The notes: generated by a model from the letters alone, not told the origin. Shown: positions 24,098-38,208, numbered from the stretch's first letter. The stretch is DNA of 64,000 nucleotides from Hyaloperonospora brassicae (GCA_947650285.1 CANTFL010000568.1:1-64000); one strand, 5' to 3'. A program made the numbers and translations.

Positions 24098-26840
24098 CGC
24101 TCGTGCGCGACGTGAGGTAGAAGTTCAAGCGATTATAACATAGTAGAGTGTAATGAAATATAATATGTGGAGAACAATCTGTTTAAACAACGACTTTAGA
24201 TATGGACTATGGTTTCATGTAAAATTGATGATTTTACTTTGCTACTACTCCTTGTTGCAAAACATTTGTGCATCTGGTGGTCGAGGTGATGCGGCTGTTG
24301 CTATGGAAATAAGGTAAGAATCATCGATACCTTTACTATTCATATTTATATTGCACGTACGATATTCATTAGACGCCCGTGCGCGTGCAAGAATCCTACA
24401 AACCTGTACAAGTTTCCACTTATTATAAATTTTAAGATAGTGAAAAAAGTATGCGTGTCAAACACACACAAGAAATATGCACTAGAAGCTGTCGACATAT
24501 TCGGCTGTAACCCACGGTTAGTACGTCAAATACTCCGTCCTGATTTAGTACGCTTCAACCTATCAAAAGATTCGATATGAATACGTGGAGCAGAACAACC
24601 GAAATTACATAGCTATCATTGTAATCTATAATATACTGTACACCGAGTCAGCCGGTGTTGTGTGCAATCACGTATACGTGCGTGTGTACAGTGAGTAGAA
24701 CATTGACGTATACTACCAAGCACTAACGCAAAGAGAAATCTGCTTTCTTTGCAAGTCCATAGTTACCAAAATTAAAATAAGTAAAAAAAACAATTTAGCC
24801 GATGCCAAATTTAAATCACAATGTTGCCCTACTCATCTTTCAATCACTTACAGCGCGTCGATTTTAATACGAACGGTTCGAGGAGTGGAGTGATCTCTTA
24901 TCTTGTTAATTCATTTAATACGCAATAAAATCTTTTGTATATGTAAAATCATTTATATTAAATCTAAATGGAGATGTTCGCAACTACATAGTTTGACTAG
25001 AAATGGTGTAATAAGTCGGCGTCTCTAATTCTGTACCTGAATATAATAGATTCTACGAGAATCATGAAAACAATTACTTGTTAAGGTTAATTTAACAACA
25101 AAGAATCAAACAGCAAAACTTGCATCATCAATCGAGAAAAGCATAATTGTTGCTGCAATAATAATAGGTTTTATTAGGATTTGATTCGTAATCATATTGA
25201 AATATGTATAGCTCTTGTAATTTGTATAGAACATAAAATTTGTGGGTGTTGACAAACCCATAAACAGTTAAATGTGTTTTTAAAATTCTTTAAAAAAATA
25301 TAAATAATATTGATGAAATAGTCAAGAGACAATAGTAGTTTTTCGTATGTATTGAACAAAATGCTTTAAGAACATTGTAGTGGTATAGGCGCCAATACTT
25401 TGCCTTCAAATGCATAAAAATTACGATGCGGGAATGGTGTTTTTCGGTTTTGCAGGCTAGGCAACTTTTATAGAATGTGTAGTGATGAATGCTTTTATTG
25501 TATATTTAGTCGACCATGTCCTCCCATAGGCTATGATTTTGTGTATCATGCCGTCCAGTTCACATAGTGCTACTGCTTCTTACCTTCTGTATCGATACCA
25601 CACGACCCACATTGCTACAATCAGTGGCACCATTTAAAGGTTGTTATAGTATCCCATCAGCATTTCGTGATTTTGTGGACTAAAATATTTTTAATGTGCC
25701 TGTAAACGCCCGTGACCGCGTGCAATTACACAATATAATATTTAAGCACTCAACAGTCTTAATTCGTATATTGGCAAGTGTCGTCACATCAATATGTGGC
25801 GCCTCAACATTTTGCTCTAGCATCTCACTAAATATTGTACACGCCCCATTTGATCAAGGCGTCTTCCATTCCATTTAATTAATATGATTTCGCTGAGATT
25901 GCAGCAATACATCACACCAAAATAGCGATGATTTTAGACGTACGCGTAATGGCACTGTGGTCTTACATGTAACGATTAACAACACTTTTGTATTACGCTT
26001 AAGCCGTCGACGCACCAATGATTTTTGACGTATACGACTACTTATAAGAATATTTTTCGGCTTCTATTAAAAAAGAGAGGAAAATAAAAAGATACAAGTA
26101 ACTGAATGTATACAAACGAAGACATTTCTTTATTTAATTGTAAAGAACATATAAGTTGTGCACTAAAAGGCTAGCTGATTTGGTGCATTGCATTATATAT
26201 TCATTGTGTGGTAAAAACGTTTCGAGGTATAAGGGTGCGAATTCTAGTGTTTATATCGCTGAAGCAGTATTAAACTTGTTACGGTATCTAGTGTGGGCAG
26301 CTAAAAGGGTTACTCACTTATTATTGTAGACCACAGTATATATTCTGAGCTAATAACTACCTTATTTCTTGTAACACTAGACCTAGTAAATACCCATATT
26401 TGTGGGATTTTACATTGCCGAAATATGGCACAGTCGTGAAATGATCGGTCTGAATACGACTAGTATTAACTTCGATATCGATAGCATAAATATTATAATA
26501 TTGGAAATTACTTATTGAAAAAAGACTTTTATTGAAAAAAGGGTATCCACGTAAGAGCAACAAAGTTGCGTTATCACTCATACGTCCGCCAAGATCTGCT
26601 CCGCGCGCCAACACTATTATATTCGCCTAAAAATGGTGCAGTAAGTGGTGCCAGGGTTCAAGTTAGGTACTTTAAGGATTCTGAAATGGGGCACGATGTG
26701 GTATAGACATTTCTATGAACAAGCAAACATTTTAAAGCACACATAAACGGAAGGAATATACTCTTGCATTTTTGAATCCCCGACTTGTCAAATCTTAACA
26801 TTAACGTAACCTGAATCATGAGTTATCTTGAACCATTTCT
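19960..26840. other. AT-rich stretch without a recognisable gene
   Basis: I find no frame here with coding character; the open frames are short and lack known motifs. The only distinct structure is the TA run at 24048. It is probably old repeat DNA decayed beyond recognition. Confidence 0.6.
24048..24096. repeat. (TA)n microsatellite
   Basis: About 24 uninterrupted TA dinucleotides, with a further short AT block just upstream at about 24030-24040. Confidence 0.95.
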
Positions 26841-26849
26841 TTCGCGACC

Positions 26850-28325
26850 TTGTGGTTCTTATGGTACTGGTGTCCCGTTAAATTGTGCCCGACGGTTGTT
26901 GATGATCATCTACAGCTCAGGGAACAACTTAGACTCTTGCCACTCGTTATCCACTTCAAGTCCATACCGTATCGAATCATTACCTTATGTGCATACGACA
27001 CGCCAACCTTGTCCTTTATTATATTCACGGCACGAAATGATTGAGCAGCCAGTGTAAAGAGTAGAACTTTGCGATAGTTGGGAAACTTGTTGGACGATCT
27101 CGGACCAGACTGCCAAGCAACGAGCTCACTCAAACGAAGTATATCCAAATTCTACTTCTCTGTCCACACCTGCTTGATATTTTGTCGAATCCACGAGTTA
27201 AAAGGCTCGCACAAATGTGATTAATGCTTGAGGAGCTTCCTTATCACTGCTTTGATGTATTGTAACGCCGATTTTTGTTCTAGACCCTCGTTGTGGCCGC
27301 CACAGTTTTTATGAATTGCATCTGCTGATGACCACCTCTGAATGGGTAGATTACCCATGCTATTTAAAACACTGGACAAAAATTTTTCTTTCATCCATCA
27401 TTTGGGTCCGAACCGATAGGCCACGCCTAGGACTCCGCGGGGGATGCCGAAAATTCTATCATTTCAAGATCCATTTTGGAAAATCATGAACGCTGGCGTA
27501 ATTCCTGCAAAGTTTCCGCCGCTCATTTGAACCACTGAAGTCATTCCCCCACCATCTGGGGCAACTACAGCATATTTCGAGTTTTCGGCACTGCGAAATC
27601 CTAGAGATTTACCGGTGTCATTATTGACGATAAAAAGATTTTCGTCGAGCCTTCGAAACATTAGCTTCATCCATTTTTCCACTTTCAAATGACGTGCAAC
27701 TCGGCCAGTATGGCATGAAATTTCTTTTCCAATTTGGAGCTGAGTGTCTGGGATTGTTTTAATTTTGCCAGTCTGAGAGCGAATAACGATATTATTTTAT
27801 TTTTGAATAGAATGAATTGATCTTGGTGTGATGCTCTCGTCTAACATTCCCCAATTGAGTAGATCACGAAAGGCTAATTGAGGTTCACCTTGTGACGTCC
27901 TCAGCACTTTTTAGCCACGATTCGCAATATTATTGGATTAAACTTTAACCCAGCTTTACGAAGTCGGTCAACTCGACTATCAAATCCTCATATATCCAGG
28001 TGACCCAAGGCTAGTCTTCACGACTCCGACCATCCATTGCTTTCTTCTCCAAGCGACGGCGAGGGACACGTTGACACACGCTGTCAATTGCCTGGGTTTT
28101 AACACTTCTGCGACGCTTGTTTGACAAACTGGAGGTGATCGTGTCTCTATCCTTCAACCAACGAGATGCATTCATTAAGATCGACTTTGTTCGCCTCGAA
28201 ATTGATCTGGAAAATTTCAAATTTGCTCGACGCAATCTTACCCTCCCAGTCCTTTTCTGCGTGGGCAATGAATAAATTATGATGAGGGGTCGGTCAGACA
28301 GAGTACTGACTTTTGTAGACACCGC
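26850..28325 (-). pseudogene. pogo-like DDE transposase relic
   Basis: The minus strand carries pieces in family order: an N-terminal basic segment (about 28011-28322, with SRWLKDRDTI); a middle part with QTGKIK; the catalytic-domain start LDENLFIVNNDTGKSLGF at about 27600-27650, where D is the expected first acid; then GGNFAGITPAFMIFQNGS ending at 27464. The C-terminal part at 26906-27148 has VGVSYAHKVMIRYGM, the conserved tail of these transposases. Several stops and frame breaks separate the pieces. No terminal inverted repeats were found. Confidence 0.75.
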
Positions 28326-29284
28326 TTTCCAGTTAACTCTGACCCATCGTTATTAGTTAACCTGGTGAAGCTTGCAGGATCATATCGTCGTCATTTTCGT
28401 CATCGCTTTCGGCATATCTATTCAAAATGCCGACGAAGGGTTCAGTCGAAGCTGTTTGTTGAAAAGCTTGCACGCGGAAGAGCGCTTGGATCTATTTTTA
28501 CTTGCCGGGTTAGCATGACGCCGTAGCCACTCAAAATTGATTGAACAAGCTTTTTGGTCAGTCCACATTAGTATGCGTGCTTACACCAATTACAGTTCCC
28601 ACACATTTTATGTGAACCACATTTTATAAGTTTTCTTTTTATCTCGAGATTTGGAATTAGTGTACGCCACACTCTCTACCGTAAATAGTCTAGCATCTTT
28701 TTAGAAGATCGAAATTTAAACATTAAAATAGAGGGATTCGTTATTCATCACTCATCTTTTCGTTAACCAGCACCACCCAACAAATTAGGACCTATGATTG
28801 GTTTAAGTAGGATATCAGAAAAATATTCAATGACTTATCTGACCGCTAACAACAACCACCTTGGACTTTCATTTTGACCACCTTGCATCTCTTTTAACTC
28901 ACAATGAACAGCCTTGCATCCACTCATCAGCTTGTATATGCTTTCCTGGAAGAGGCAAGAGCCACAATTGATGCTCATGCGCAGCTGGGAAGCAATTCGT
29001 AATTACCAAACACACAAGAAGGGTCGGCAATAAGAAAAACGATTATGTAAAAGCTGTAATTCTGTGTTAGTCCCAGTCGAAACGTCCCAATATACCCCCA
29101 GATTTTAGACTTCTCCAGCGTATATCATCCGGCCGTAGAACTGGATGTTTGTTCAAAGCCAGTGTACGACAATGAGAACATTTTAAGAGGCAGGTACAAG
29201 TTGCCAATGGAGAACACAATAACGGGCTCTTTGCCCACATGTCTGCCCATTCTTACAAACAAACTTTGACATGGAAAGATCAGT

Positions 29285-31060
29285 AAGAGTTCTTGGCTCT
29301 TATACGTGCTATAGTGACACCTGGATGCATAGTCACCCCACTGCAGCAGAACCATGATGACTTGACCACAGCTCAAAACGTTTACAATCTGCTTCAATCA
29401 GACCTTACTGGATACTAGCGGGCCGCCCTCCGCTCACAGCGCTCTTAAACTATTTGGAAGCAAGTGACGACTTCTATCAGTGTGACCCACAACACCAGCT
29501 TACTCACCTGCTAAAAATTTCCCCATTGTTAAAGGAGTTTTGTCGAGAGTAGAGTTATGATTGTTTGTAGCCGATTGACACAACATGCAAGACCAACAGA
29601 TATAGACTCCATCTCCTCCACATTGATGGTGTCACGGTAACATACTATACTATTCCCTTTTCTTACTATTTCATGCGAAACGAGATTTCGGCCGACTACC
29701 TGTGGGCAATGAGACATATCAGAAACGTTTAACAGGCGTATGGACGAGGCAGAGCACCTACCTTCGTCGCTAATCGGGAGCTTGCACTGATGAACGCACT
29801 CGCCGAGACGTTTACGAGCGAGCATTGCTTGCCATGCCGCTGGCACATCAACAAAAGTATTTTGGTCAAGCTGAGGTCAACATTTGGACGTTGGAGACCT
29901 GAAAAGAGTTTAACAAAGCTTGAAACAGACTGGTTGTTAACAAAGCTTGAAACAGACTGGTTGTTGCCAACATTAAAATATGACACGAAATTTAGGTTAA
30001 TGCATTCCACCTTCCCTGCATCCTCGATACGCTATGTTGAGATGAATTGACTTACCAATAAGAAGTGATTTGTCGCTGCTTTCATTCGCATTAAACGGTA
30101 TTATGGTCACGTTATGACATCACGCGTGGATATTGCACATACTGCTGCCAAGATATGGATTGCTGTGCCAACAGGTAAGTTGTATGATACATCGATCATT
30201 TTTCCCGAGTCTTTTTCCGACAACGCATTTGTTGCAGTTGTTATAGTCTGAGTAAAGTCGGTAGTTAGCCTTGCTGGTGAAGGTCAGCTTCCTGTTGTTG
30301 TGCAGCAAAATGCATATCAGCGAGCCGTTGTAAAAATGCATCTTATTTCATTGTTCTCACCGGTAATGGTAAAGGTTTCGGTAACCGGCATGCGTACTGC
30401 GCATCAGCAATACCAGCAGCGGCTTGAAGATAATGTTGCTTGTCAAGGCTATTTAGAATTCGACAAATTTTCATGAACTGACTGCGACAGATTGCGAACT
30501 TGTACTGTTAGGCTTGTTGACATCTACAATGAGCTACCCTTGTGCCTATGCAGTTCTTCATCGAGTTGTATTACTATCGGTCAATGATTCCCGTCAACAT
30601 TGGTGGTTGGACCAGCCACAAATGTTGACGGGTGTCACGTTAATGTTTTCGCCAGTTTCAAACCAGACAGAATTGAAGACGATTGCAGACGAATATGTCG
30701 ATGCCTCAAAACATCGCAAGCGCATTCTCCATGACCATGTGAGGGCAGTCCTTGAGACCGATATCCGTGATCCTATGTGAGTCCAGACACGTGGCCGTCA
30801 AAGGAGGTAAAAACAGCGACTACCCTCGCTATAAGAGCAAGTAAAAACTGTTTTGGGTGCTATATTGCGGCTCCGATTATGTCGGATATGCCAAGCAACC
30901 GGCGAGATACCCGCACCTGTCATCAACCATTACCACCAAAATCAGTAGATCTAAGTTTACCGGTAGTTTTACCGTCAGTAGTAGCTCTAGAAGTCCACAA
31001 TTTGGGATTTCGACGAATTGAAACCTCTTTTGACATGTACTTTTCAAAACAATAACCCCC
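29285..31060 (+). pseudogene. MULE (Mutator-like) transposase relic
   Basis: An upstream piece with QQNHDDLTTAQNVYNLLQ (about 29340-29395) matches the region before the MULE catalytic core. At 29750-29870 the core reads VANRELALMNAL and then CLPCRWHINKSILVK, the DRELALMNA...CRWHI signature, with N at the expected catalytic D. Near 30514-30620, YPCAYAVLHRV and the sequence WWLDQP resemble the SWIM zinc-finger tail. Several stops interrupt it. A 27-bp tandem duplication lies at about 29911-29964. Terminal repeats were not identified. Confidence 0.7.
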
Positions 31061-31087
31061 TTTTTGGAACTTAGATAATTGGTTTAT

Positions 31088-31222
31088 TGGATATAGGGCT
31101 AGTATTGTTGTGCAGACTCTAGATAGTAAGTTTGTTAAACACAATGAATTATCTCTGTTTGAGATAGATGCGTGCGGCAAAGAGTTCGTATCAAGGGGTA
31201 CAAGGCTATTCATTGTGAGTTA
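31088..31222 (+). pseudogene. short C-terminal coding fragment, unknown
   Basis: A run of 44 codons ends in GKEFVSRGTRLFIVS and a stop. It looks like the end of a real protein, not random sequence. It follows the MULE relic but I cannot show that it belongs to it, and I do not recognise the family. Confidence 0.3.
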
Positions 31223-31997
31223 AAAGAGATGAAAAGTTGTCAACTGTTAGTGCAAGGTGGTTGTTGTTAGGGGTCAGGGAAGTCGTCAAATATAAAGTTT
31301 TGATTCGCTACTTGGACCGATCATAAACCCTAATTTGATGGGATGGGTGGTGGTGAACGAAAAGGTGAGTGATGAATAACAAATCCATAATAATATGCGA
31401 ACTATTAATACGATTGCATGTATACCGTATCAAGAAATTGCATGGATGCAATTTCTTCTATCACTCGAATGATACATCCTACTGTCAACGTAACTCCTAT
31501 CCGCAGTCGTCTTTCCATCTCAGCACGCGTTCGCTCGCCAGCACGTGTGCCGCTATCAGTGGTGGGTAGCCGTCGTGACCTACTTCACGCTCAAGAACGA
31601 CGAGTTGAGCCAAAAGAAGGACGTCAATAAATACAAGCGGATGACATTGCAGTAATTTGGATCAGTACTCGGCGACGGTCAGCGAAGTAGACTATGTCCT
31701 AATCTACACGCATTTTTCTGGCCGTACCGGCTCGTCGTCTAGTCCTTGGCATCGCGTTGCCCATTTTAATGACGAAATTAAGAGTTACGCGGGCTCTCTA
31801 CTCTCAGTGTAAAATGGTGCGTCGACGCATTTCTCAATTTTTTCAGCGGAGTTCTGTCGGTACAGTGCAAGGGTAGCCCTAATTCTGCTGCACCACATCG
31901 GGAGCTTTTTCTGCATTGACAATATCCTGTCATTAGTCCATTACAAATTCAGTGCAAGTGTGGGTGGCGTCAGAACCTCGGATAGAAAGGATGACAT

Positions 31998-32160
31998 TTA
32001 AGTCAAAGGTCCTCTACTTCGAGTAAAGGTTAGTGCAATTAATAATCCACTCATCAGCTCCAAGAGTATACAAGCCGGAGCGTACTCGAACGAGGTCGTG
32101 GCTACATTGAGGGAAAATGTGAAGATCCACACGCTGTTAAACAAGAACTGGTATAGCACG
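31998..32160 (+). pseudogene. Lon protease N-terminal domain fragment (pseudogene, upstream half)
   Basis: Fifty open codons resemble the end of the Lon substrate-binding domain: GPLLRVKVSAINNP, then SNEVVATLRENVKIHTLLNKN, the position where mitochondrial Lons read PLL-x-V ... EVVKTIR ... NPLYRE. The frame stops at the LTR of element C, and Lon sequence resumes after the other LTR, with a few hundred residues (helical part and Walker A) missing between. Earlier parts of the gene, if present around 31420-31990, are not clear. Confidence 0.55.
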
Positions 32161-32629
32161 TGTAACAATATTAGCCCGTTACAAAAAAACTGGTACAATA
32201 GTATTGATTTTTGAATATTATCGATTTCGATAATTTTAATTGTCATCAGTCGAGAAAAGCGATGTTGTCGGAATATTACCTATTAGGGTTATATCCGTGG
32301 AGGGTCCACTTCTTGGTTTATGCACCGTGTACATAAACCAAGTGAACCACCAATCGCCGCTGAACGGGCGCAATGGGTGGTGAACTGAAGACCCACATAG
32401 GAGACAGTAGTTTAATATAGTTAGATTGAGACGAAAGATGGTTTAGTAAAGAAACTAACTATATTTCGTACAGTTCTACTTTCCCCTCTAGAAAGAACTT
32501 TTGGGTCCTGTATTGTCTTGGTAGCGCTTCCTTAGGCCACGTGTATGTGACGTCGGGAGTACGCACCCTTGCATTGTTATCAATACAAGGCCTTGATCAG
32601 TTATCTGAGTAAGTGCGTGCCACATTACA
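32161..32629 (+). repeat. 5' LTR of element C
   Basis: It starts TGTAAC and ends ATTACA, and matches the copy at 39981-40451 almost throughout. By eye there are about 20 differences, most of them in the first 80 and last 20 bases. The primer-binding site should follow directly, but CCTTGTAGCACTTTATAGCC is not a clean tRNA complement. Confidence 0.9.
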
Positions 32630-32689
32630 CCTTGTAGCACTTTATAGCCCTTCCAACGTCACCGAACTTATTTGTATGAACATGAGGGA

Positions 32690-33905
32690 TGAAATAGTAA
32701 CCTTTCATGCCACATATGACGGCTTCGCCCATGTGAAGGAACTCAAATGGGCCGCGGTAGGGCGAATGAGATCTGCCGTGGAAGACACAGGCGTTACCAC
32801 TATGTTGGAATCTTTTGACAGAGACCAACAACATGCCGCCATCGCTAGATTCATTCAACAAGAAGTTGGCGCGGATAGAAAGGAATTAGCCTTGCTTTAC
32901 CAGCAAGGCTCTCAAGAGGCTGAGCAGTTAAGATTACTCGGTGCTCAACCGACAGAGCTGTTGAGACAGCAGTAATTTAATGCTGCTGTGGGCGGGACGA
33001 CGCACACGCGTTGCCCCAAATCTTGAATGTAGACATCTCCAAGTCAGAGGAGTTGAGGAAGACTCCCTTTCGTAATGCTTCGTCGAACTAGAAGAATCCA
33101 TAAAGGCACGTCGGATCGACGATGAACAGATAAATCTAATATTTGATCAGTCCCACTTGGCAGGACGTGCCTAGACTAGGGGATTAGGGCTGGAGATGAG
33201 AGACCCATACGATTTTGAGTCTCTCCAATCCTTCAAATTCGGATCAAGGGAAGGTTTAAGCCGCCAAGGGCTTAGTTCAGGTCTCAATCAGAGCTCCTGA
33301 AACTCAAACAAGGCAATCGTGATGTGCACGCTTACGCTCAGCATATTCGACTCTTTACGAGGAGTATAACTGCAAAACCGGTGAATTGATACACGTTAAT
33401 TACTGTGTTCATGCAAGGGCTCAAAGACGGGCCCGTCAGGAATTATCTGTTCCGCCTAGAGTTGAATATTCTAGAGTTTGATATTCAAGCAGCGGAATAG
33501 GAAGACTTTAGCATGAGACAAGCTTATGCTGGCTCAAGCTTTTATCGTCCACCGAGATGACAAGAGACCGGAGGTCTAGAACCCACTTAGCTCTATAACG
33601 TTGATAGCGAGATACCTCGCTCTTCAAGCAACAAGCGACTGCAAAAGTGCAATCACTGTCAGAAGCTGAAACACTACGCTTACGAGTGTAGTGCCTCGCG
33701 CCCAGAACCACAAAGTACTGAGCGAAATTAACGACCATTCGCCAAAAGGGAAAATGGGCGTAGGTCCAACGCTGATGCAAAACCGCAACAGCGAAGCAGA
33801 ACATCAAAAAATGGTCGGGGTCAGTAGGTGCGGGCGCCCTGCTGATCCAGCAACCTCAAGAGAATTTGCAAATCTCGTGACGAAAGTTGCTTACGATAAA
33901 TAATC
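32690..33905 (+). pseudogene. gag of element C, decayed
   Basis: The N-terminal part is open to 32975 with FAHVKELKWAAVGRMRSAVE. After several frame breaks a capsid-like stretch follows (HAYAQHIRLFTRS, then FMQGLKDGPVRNYLFRLE, about 33330-33450). A zinc knuckle CNHCQKLKHYAYEC, of CX2CX4HX4C form, lies at 33648-33689. The order and motifs are those of oomycete gypsy Gag. Confidence 0.75.
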
Positions 33906-33948
33906 GTTGTCTGTCTCTGCACCTTGTTATGATATTTAGCTCATCACA

Positions 33949-36900
33949 ATGGAGTTAGAAGTGACAAGAGTTCTGTCATTTCGCGCCCTAGTTGACTGTG
34001 GGGCGTTGAACAACTTTGTTCGTCGCCAGTCACTGGACGATCGTAGGCTCAAGTTCGTTGAGGGCGACATTCCCCTCACAAGGATGACGGTGCGCCTTGC
34101 AACAGGCGCATCGATAACCGTTAAGAAACGTGTGTTCTGAATCCACTACACGTTAGAGGGCGAACAGTACGATGATGATTTCATCGTACTGGATCTGGAT
34201 GACAAATTTGATGTCATCCTGGGATTACCTTGGCTCAGAAGGTACGAGCCAAGAGTGAGCTGGCAGCATCGATCCGTGAAGATGCCTGCCGCTTGTTCAT
34301 CACATGGCCATCTGATGAACATCTTAGAGCGTCCACAAGCGTGTGGATGTACTGCGAGTGAGTGCGATGGCCTCACTTGCGGTACGGTCGTTAGCATGAC
34401 TGCACAAGATCACAGTGTAGTTGATCACTGCAATGTGGAGCAAGCTCCCGGCGACTGTACAGAAGTACAGGCGGCGCCGAAGGTCAACCACTCGAATAAG
34501 TCGAGTGGACCGGGACGTGGATGCACGCCTAGCGGGCGACATCCTAGCAAGAGAAAACCGGTTGCCCACAAGCGGCAACACGGATATCCTAGGTCGACTG
34601 GAGGGTCGACCTTAGAGGATCGGTACCTGAATATGGTTGCACAGCCACAGTCAGAAGAAGTCGAGGGAATAAGTCCCCACGTACTCGAGGAAGGAATTCC
34701 TCAAGAGTCACTTGCTCAAGGATTAGGCCTTCAGCAACCTGTGGAAGCAAATTACCAAGAAGTGACCGAGACGTTGAACGTCTTGATTAAGGACGGATCA
34801 AGCGTAGGCGCTTATACGACTTGATCTGATTGTGCCTCCGAAGTCAACTTCGGAGATAACTCAGTTGCCAACGCTGGAACCGAAACGGTTCTTGCGTGAT
34901 CTGCGTAGTGGCAAAGTCAAGCAGATCGGCATACTCGTCACAGAGGATGCGTATGCGGCCGATATTCGGTCGGCAACAGTATTTGCTGAGAACGAACGGG
35001 TTCTCAGCAGCTCATCGATGGAAGAAAGTGTCCTCGATGAGAAGACTCGGATTGAGCGATACGCGTCCCAATCCTGGGAATCACTTCAGGCAAATACTTT
35101 TTATAAGGATTTGATCTTATTCAAGTAGGTGTTCCCTGAGTCCGTACCTTGCGAGTTGCCTAAGGACAAAGGCACTCGACACGAGATCGAGCTCAGACCG
35201 AGCTCGAAAATCTGTGTCATGAAGCAGTGGCCACTGCCTTGTGAACGAGTACTAGCGATCGACAAGTTCTTTGCCGATCGCTTAGCAGTGGGCCATGTGA
35301 GGGAATCAACATCCCCTCACAGCTCTCCAACCTTCTGTGTGCGAAAGGCCACAGGAGGATTGCGGATAGTGCACCCGTTCAACAAGTTGAATGCTGCAAC
35401 GGTACCGGCTCGGACGCCGATACCGAGGAAGGACGTAATCATAGACGGTATATCACAGAGTACCATCTTTTCGTCCATGGATCTGATGGATGGATTCTAT
35501 CAGATCCTCATGCGTGAACGGGACATCCCTTTACGGCAGTAAGTACCCACCGTGGGATGCTGTGGGAGTGGCTAGTTGTGCCACAGGGGCTGAGCAATGC
35601 CCCTGCAACCTTCAACAGATGTGTCACAAATCTGTTGAGACCGGTGCGAGACTTCGCACCGAGTTACTTCGACGATATGTTCGTCCATAGCCGGGCTATG
35701 GACGGAAAGACGGACGTTGAAGTTCATAGAACTCACGTTCGTCAGGTTCTTCAACTTATGCGCAAGAATAAGTTGTATGCCAATCTCAAGAAGTGTATCT
35801 TCGCGGCAAGCGAAATACCACTTCTTGGGTGCATCGTGGGCAAATACTGCGTACGCCCCGATCCCGAAAAGATCAAGGCGATCACCGACTGTCCATTGCC
35901 AGTCGATGTCAAGGAACTACGTAAGTTCCTTGGTCTTAGTGGCGTACTTGCACAAGTACTCGCGCAACTACGCCGAGATGACTGTTCATCTTTCTTGCTT
36001 GCTCACGAAAGATGTCAAGTGGTCATGGAACGCTGAGTGCCAGCGTTCCTCTGAGGGTATCAAGAAAAGCTTGATGCTTTCGCCGATACTGGCGATTGTA
36101 GATCAGGACAGACTATTTCATGTGGTCTGTAACGCCAGCGATTTTGCAATCGGCTGTGCGTTGATGCATTTGACACAGATGACGCAGAACGCGTCATCTG
36201 CTATCAATCGCGTCAGCTGCAAGCAGCTGAGAGTAATTAACCAGTGCATGGCAAGAAACGCTTTGCCATGAAGTAGGCACTGGCTAAGTTTCGTGTCTAT
36301 CGCTTAAGAGATAGACTGTTTATCATCGATAGGCATCATGCTTCACTACACACGGTCGTAAATAGTCCTTACCTCTCGCCAAAAATGGCGAGGTTGCTGC
36401 CGTTCTTCGCGGAATACAACTTCGCCGTGATATATAAACCAGGACGACTGAATGTCGTCGCTGGCGCTCTATCGCCGACCCGAGTTCTAGTCGGGCGTGC
36501 AATCTAACAGTGAAGATAAGAGCCTCTGGTGCAAAAATTCCATACAGTGAGCCGTCGTCAAATTACTTGACGACGCGCGAAAAGCTTACGCAGAGGACAA
36601 GGATCTTCTGCGCTTGATATAGCATCTGGTGCCAACATCTGGTAAATATTTAGAGATTTGCCGAGCTTTGTACCGATCCTCATCGGATCGGTACACAACA
36701 CGCAACGGATTGCTGTAATATACAGCTGTTGCCAGCGAGACGCCTCGTGTCGTCGTCCCCACTCATAAGAATTTGCGCTTGCGCATCTTGTATGAGTGTC
36801 ACGATGCCCCGACTATTGGTCATCGTGGTCGAGAAAGGCCTTACCTTACGGTCAGTCGTGACTTTTACTGGCCCTGCCAGTATCAATTTGTCCGCAAGTA

Positions 36901-38208
36901 CATTCGTACTTGCGAGATTTGTCAACGGGTGAAGATTAGTGCTTCATCCCGTGCACCCTTGCAGCCTCTACATGTCTCGGCAGAGTGCTGGCAGTACGTT
37001 TCAATGGACTTCGTCTTCGGTGCCCCAAAGACGCTCACAAGAATAATGGTATTCTTGTGTTCGATGACCGGTCCAGCAAGATGGTGCATTTTGCTGATGT
37101 CCCCGAGTCGATCACGGCAAAAGGCTGTGCTCGTGTCTTTATCGACAAGATATTATGACTTTAGGGGATACCCCGTGAACTCGTGTCCGACCGTGACCCT
37201 CGGTTCACGGCAGACTTTTAACAATCCGTGTTCCGTTCACTCGATACACGGCTGAAGATGTAGACATCTGACCATCCCGAAACGGAGGGTTAGACGGAAC
37301 GTGCCAATCGTGTCCTCGAAGAGATCATTCGGGAATGCGTCTACTCGTTTTTGACTTAAAGCGAATTCCTACCCATGGTGGAATTCGCCACAGTAATTCG
37401 GGCATGCTTCCATACAGCACACCCCGTTCTTCGTGATAGGCTAAGGTTATACACGTCTAAACACCCTTTTAGATTGTGAATATTGGATAAGGGGGGAGAA
37501 CGCTCGATCAAGTTTTTTTTTGGCTGTTGCTCATCACGTGCCGACTCAAACGTCGCCACGTATGGTGCCGATGTCGATCAAGCCGACATCGATAACGAAG
37601 ATCACCTCAATCATAGCGATGATGCTATAATTAATACAGATGAGGACGACGATGCTACTATTTTCAGCATCGCCAACGACTATTCCAGTGAGGATGACGA
37701 CATCCTTGCCGATAAACAGAGAGAGAAAAGAACTATTTTTGCAGTTCGCAAAAGGCGAACTGAACAAAACAATGCCGATTTAGCAAAAGGAATTTCGCTG
37801 GATCGTAAAATAGTGGTCCGTTTTGTACAGAAGTCGATCGCTAACACAATGGACCGTCAGAAACGGAACGCTGACAAGAATGGAAGGGCAAATATACATT
37901 TATTTGTCAAATGTGACTTAGTCGTAATATCTACGGTAAACCTACCTAGACACGTAGTGATTAATGTGGGCAGCAGTAAACTACTACCCAAGTACATCGA
38001 CTTTTTCGTGTGCTGCACCGACAAGGCAACGCATACAAGATTGAACTACCATGTAGGATGCGTACGCCTCCTACGTTTTACGTTAGATATCTCCACCCGT
38101 ACTGTCAGTACGATCCCTTTTACGACGATGAAGATAACCCCGACGTTCAAGAAGTTCCATGAGGCTCTTGCGTTTACGCTCCAGACGATTAGTATAGTTG
38201 CGCTATGA
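33949..38208 (+). pseudogene. pol of element C (protease, RT, RNase H, integrase), decayed
   Basis: Protease: ALVDCGALNNFVRRQSL, with C in place of the usual S of DSGA, and VILGLPWL after an in-frame TGA at 34138-34140. RT: from 35129, with GGLRIVHPFNKLNA, GLSNAPATFNR and the active site YFDDMF near 35664-35680; TAG at 35126-35128 and a frame break near 35540 interrupt it. RNase H: VCNASDFAIGCALM, with N for the catalytic D. Integrase: zinc site H...H...CEICQ (36795-36925), SMDFVFG, SDRDPRF, and TERANRVLEE after a stop. The last 240 codons (37483-38208) are the integrase C-terminal region, open throughout. Many stops and frame breaks make it inactive. Confidence 0.85.

Noticed and set aside
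31419..31630. Mitochondrial presequence of Lon
   Set aside because: The frame is rich in R and S and lies upstream of the Lon fragment, but no Lon homology connects the two.
32630..32650. Primer-binding site directly after the 5' LTR of element C
   Set aside because: CCTTGTAGCACTTTATAGCC does not begin with TGG or match a clear tRNA 3' end, so I could not support a site.
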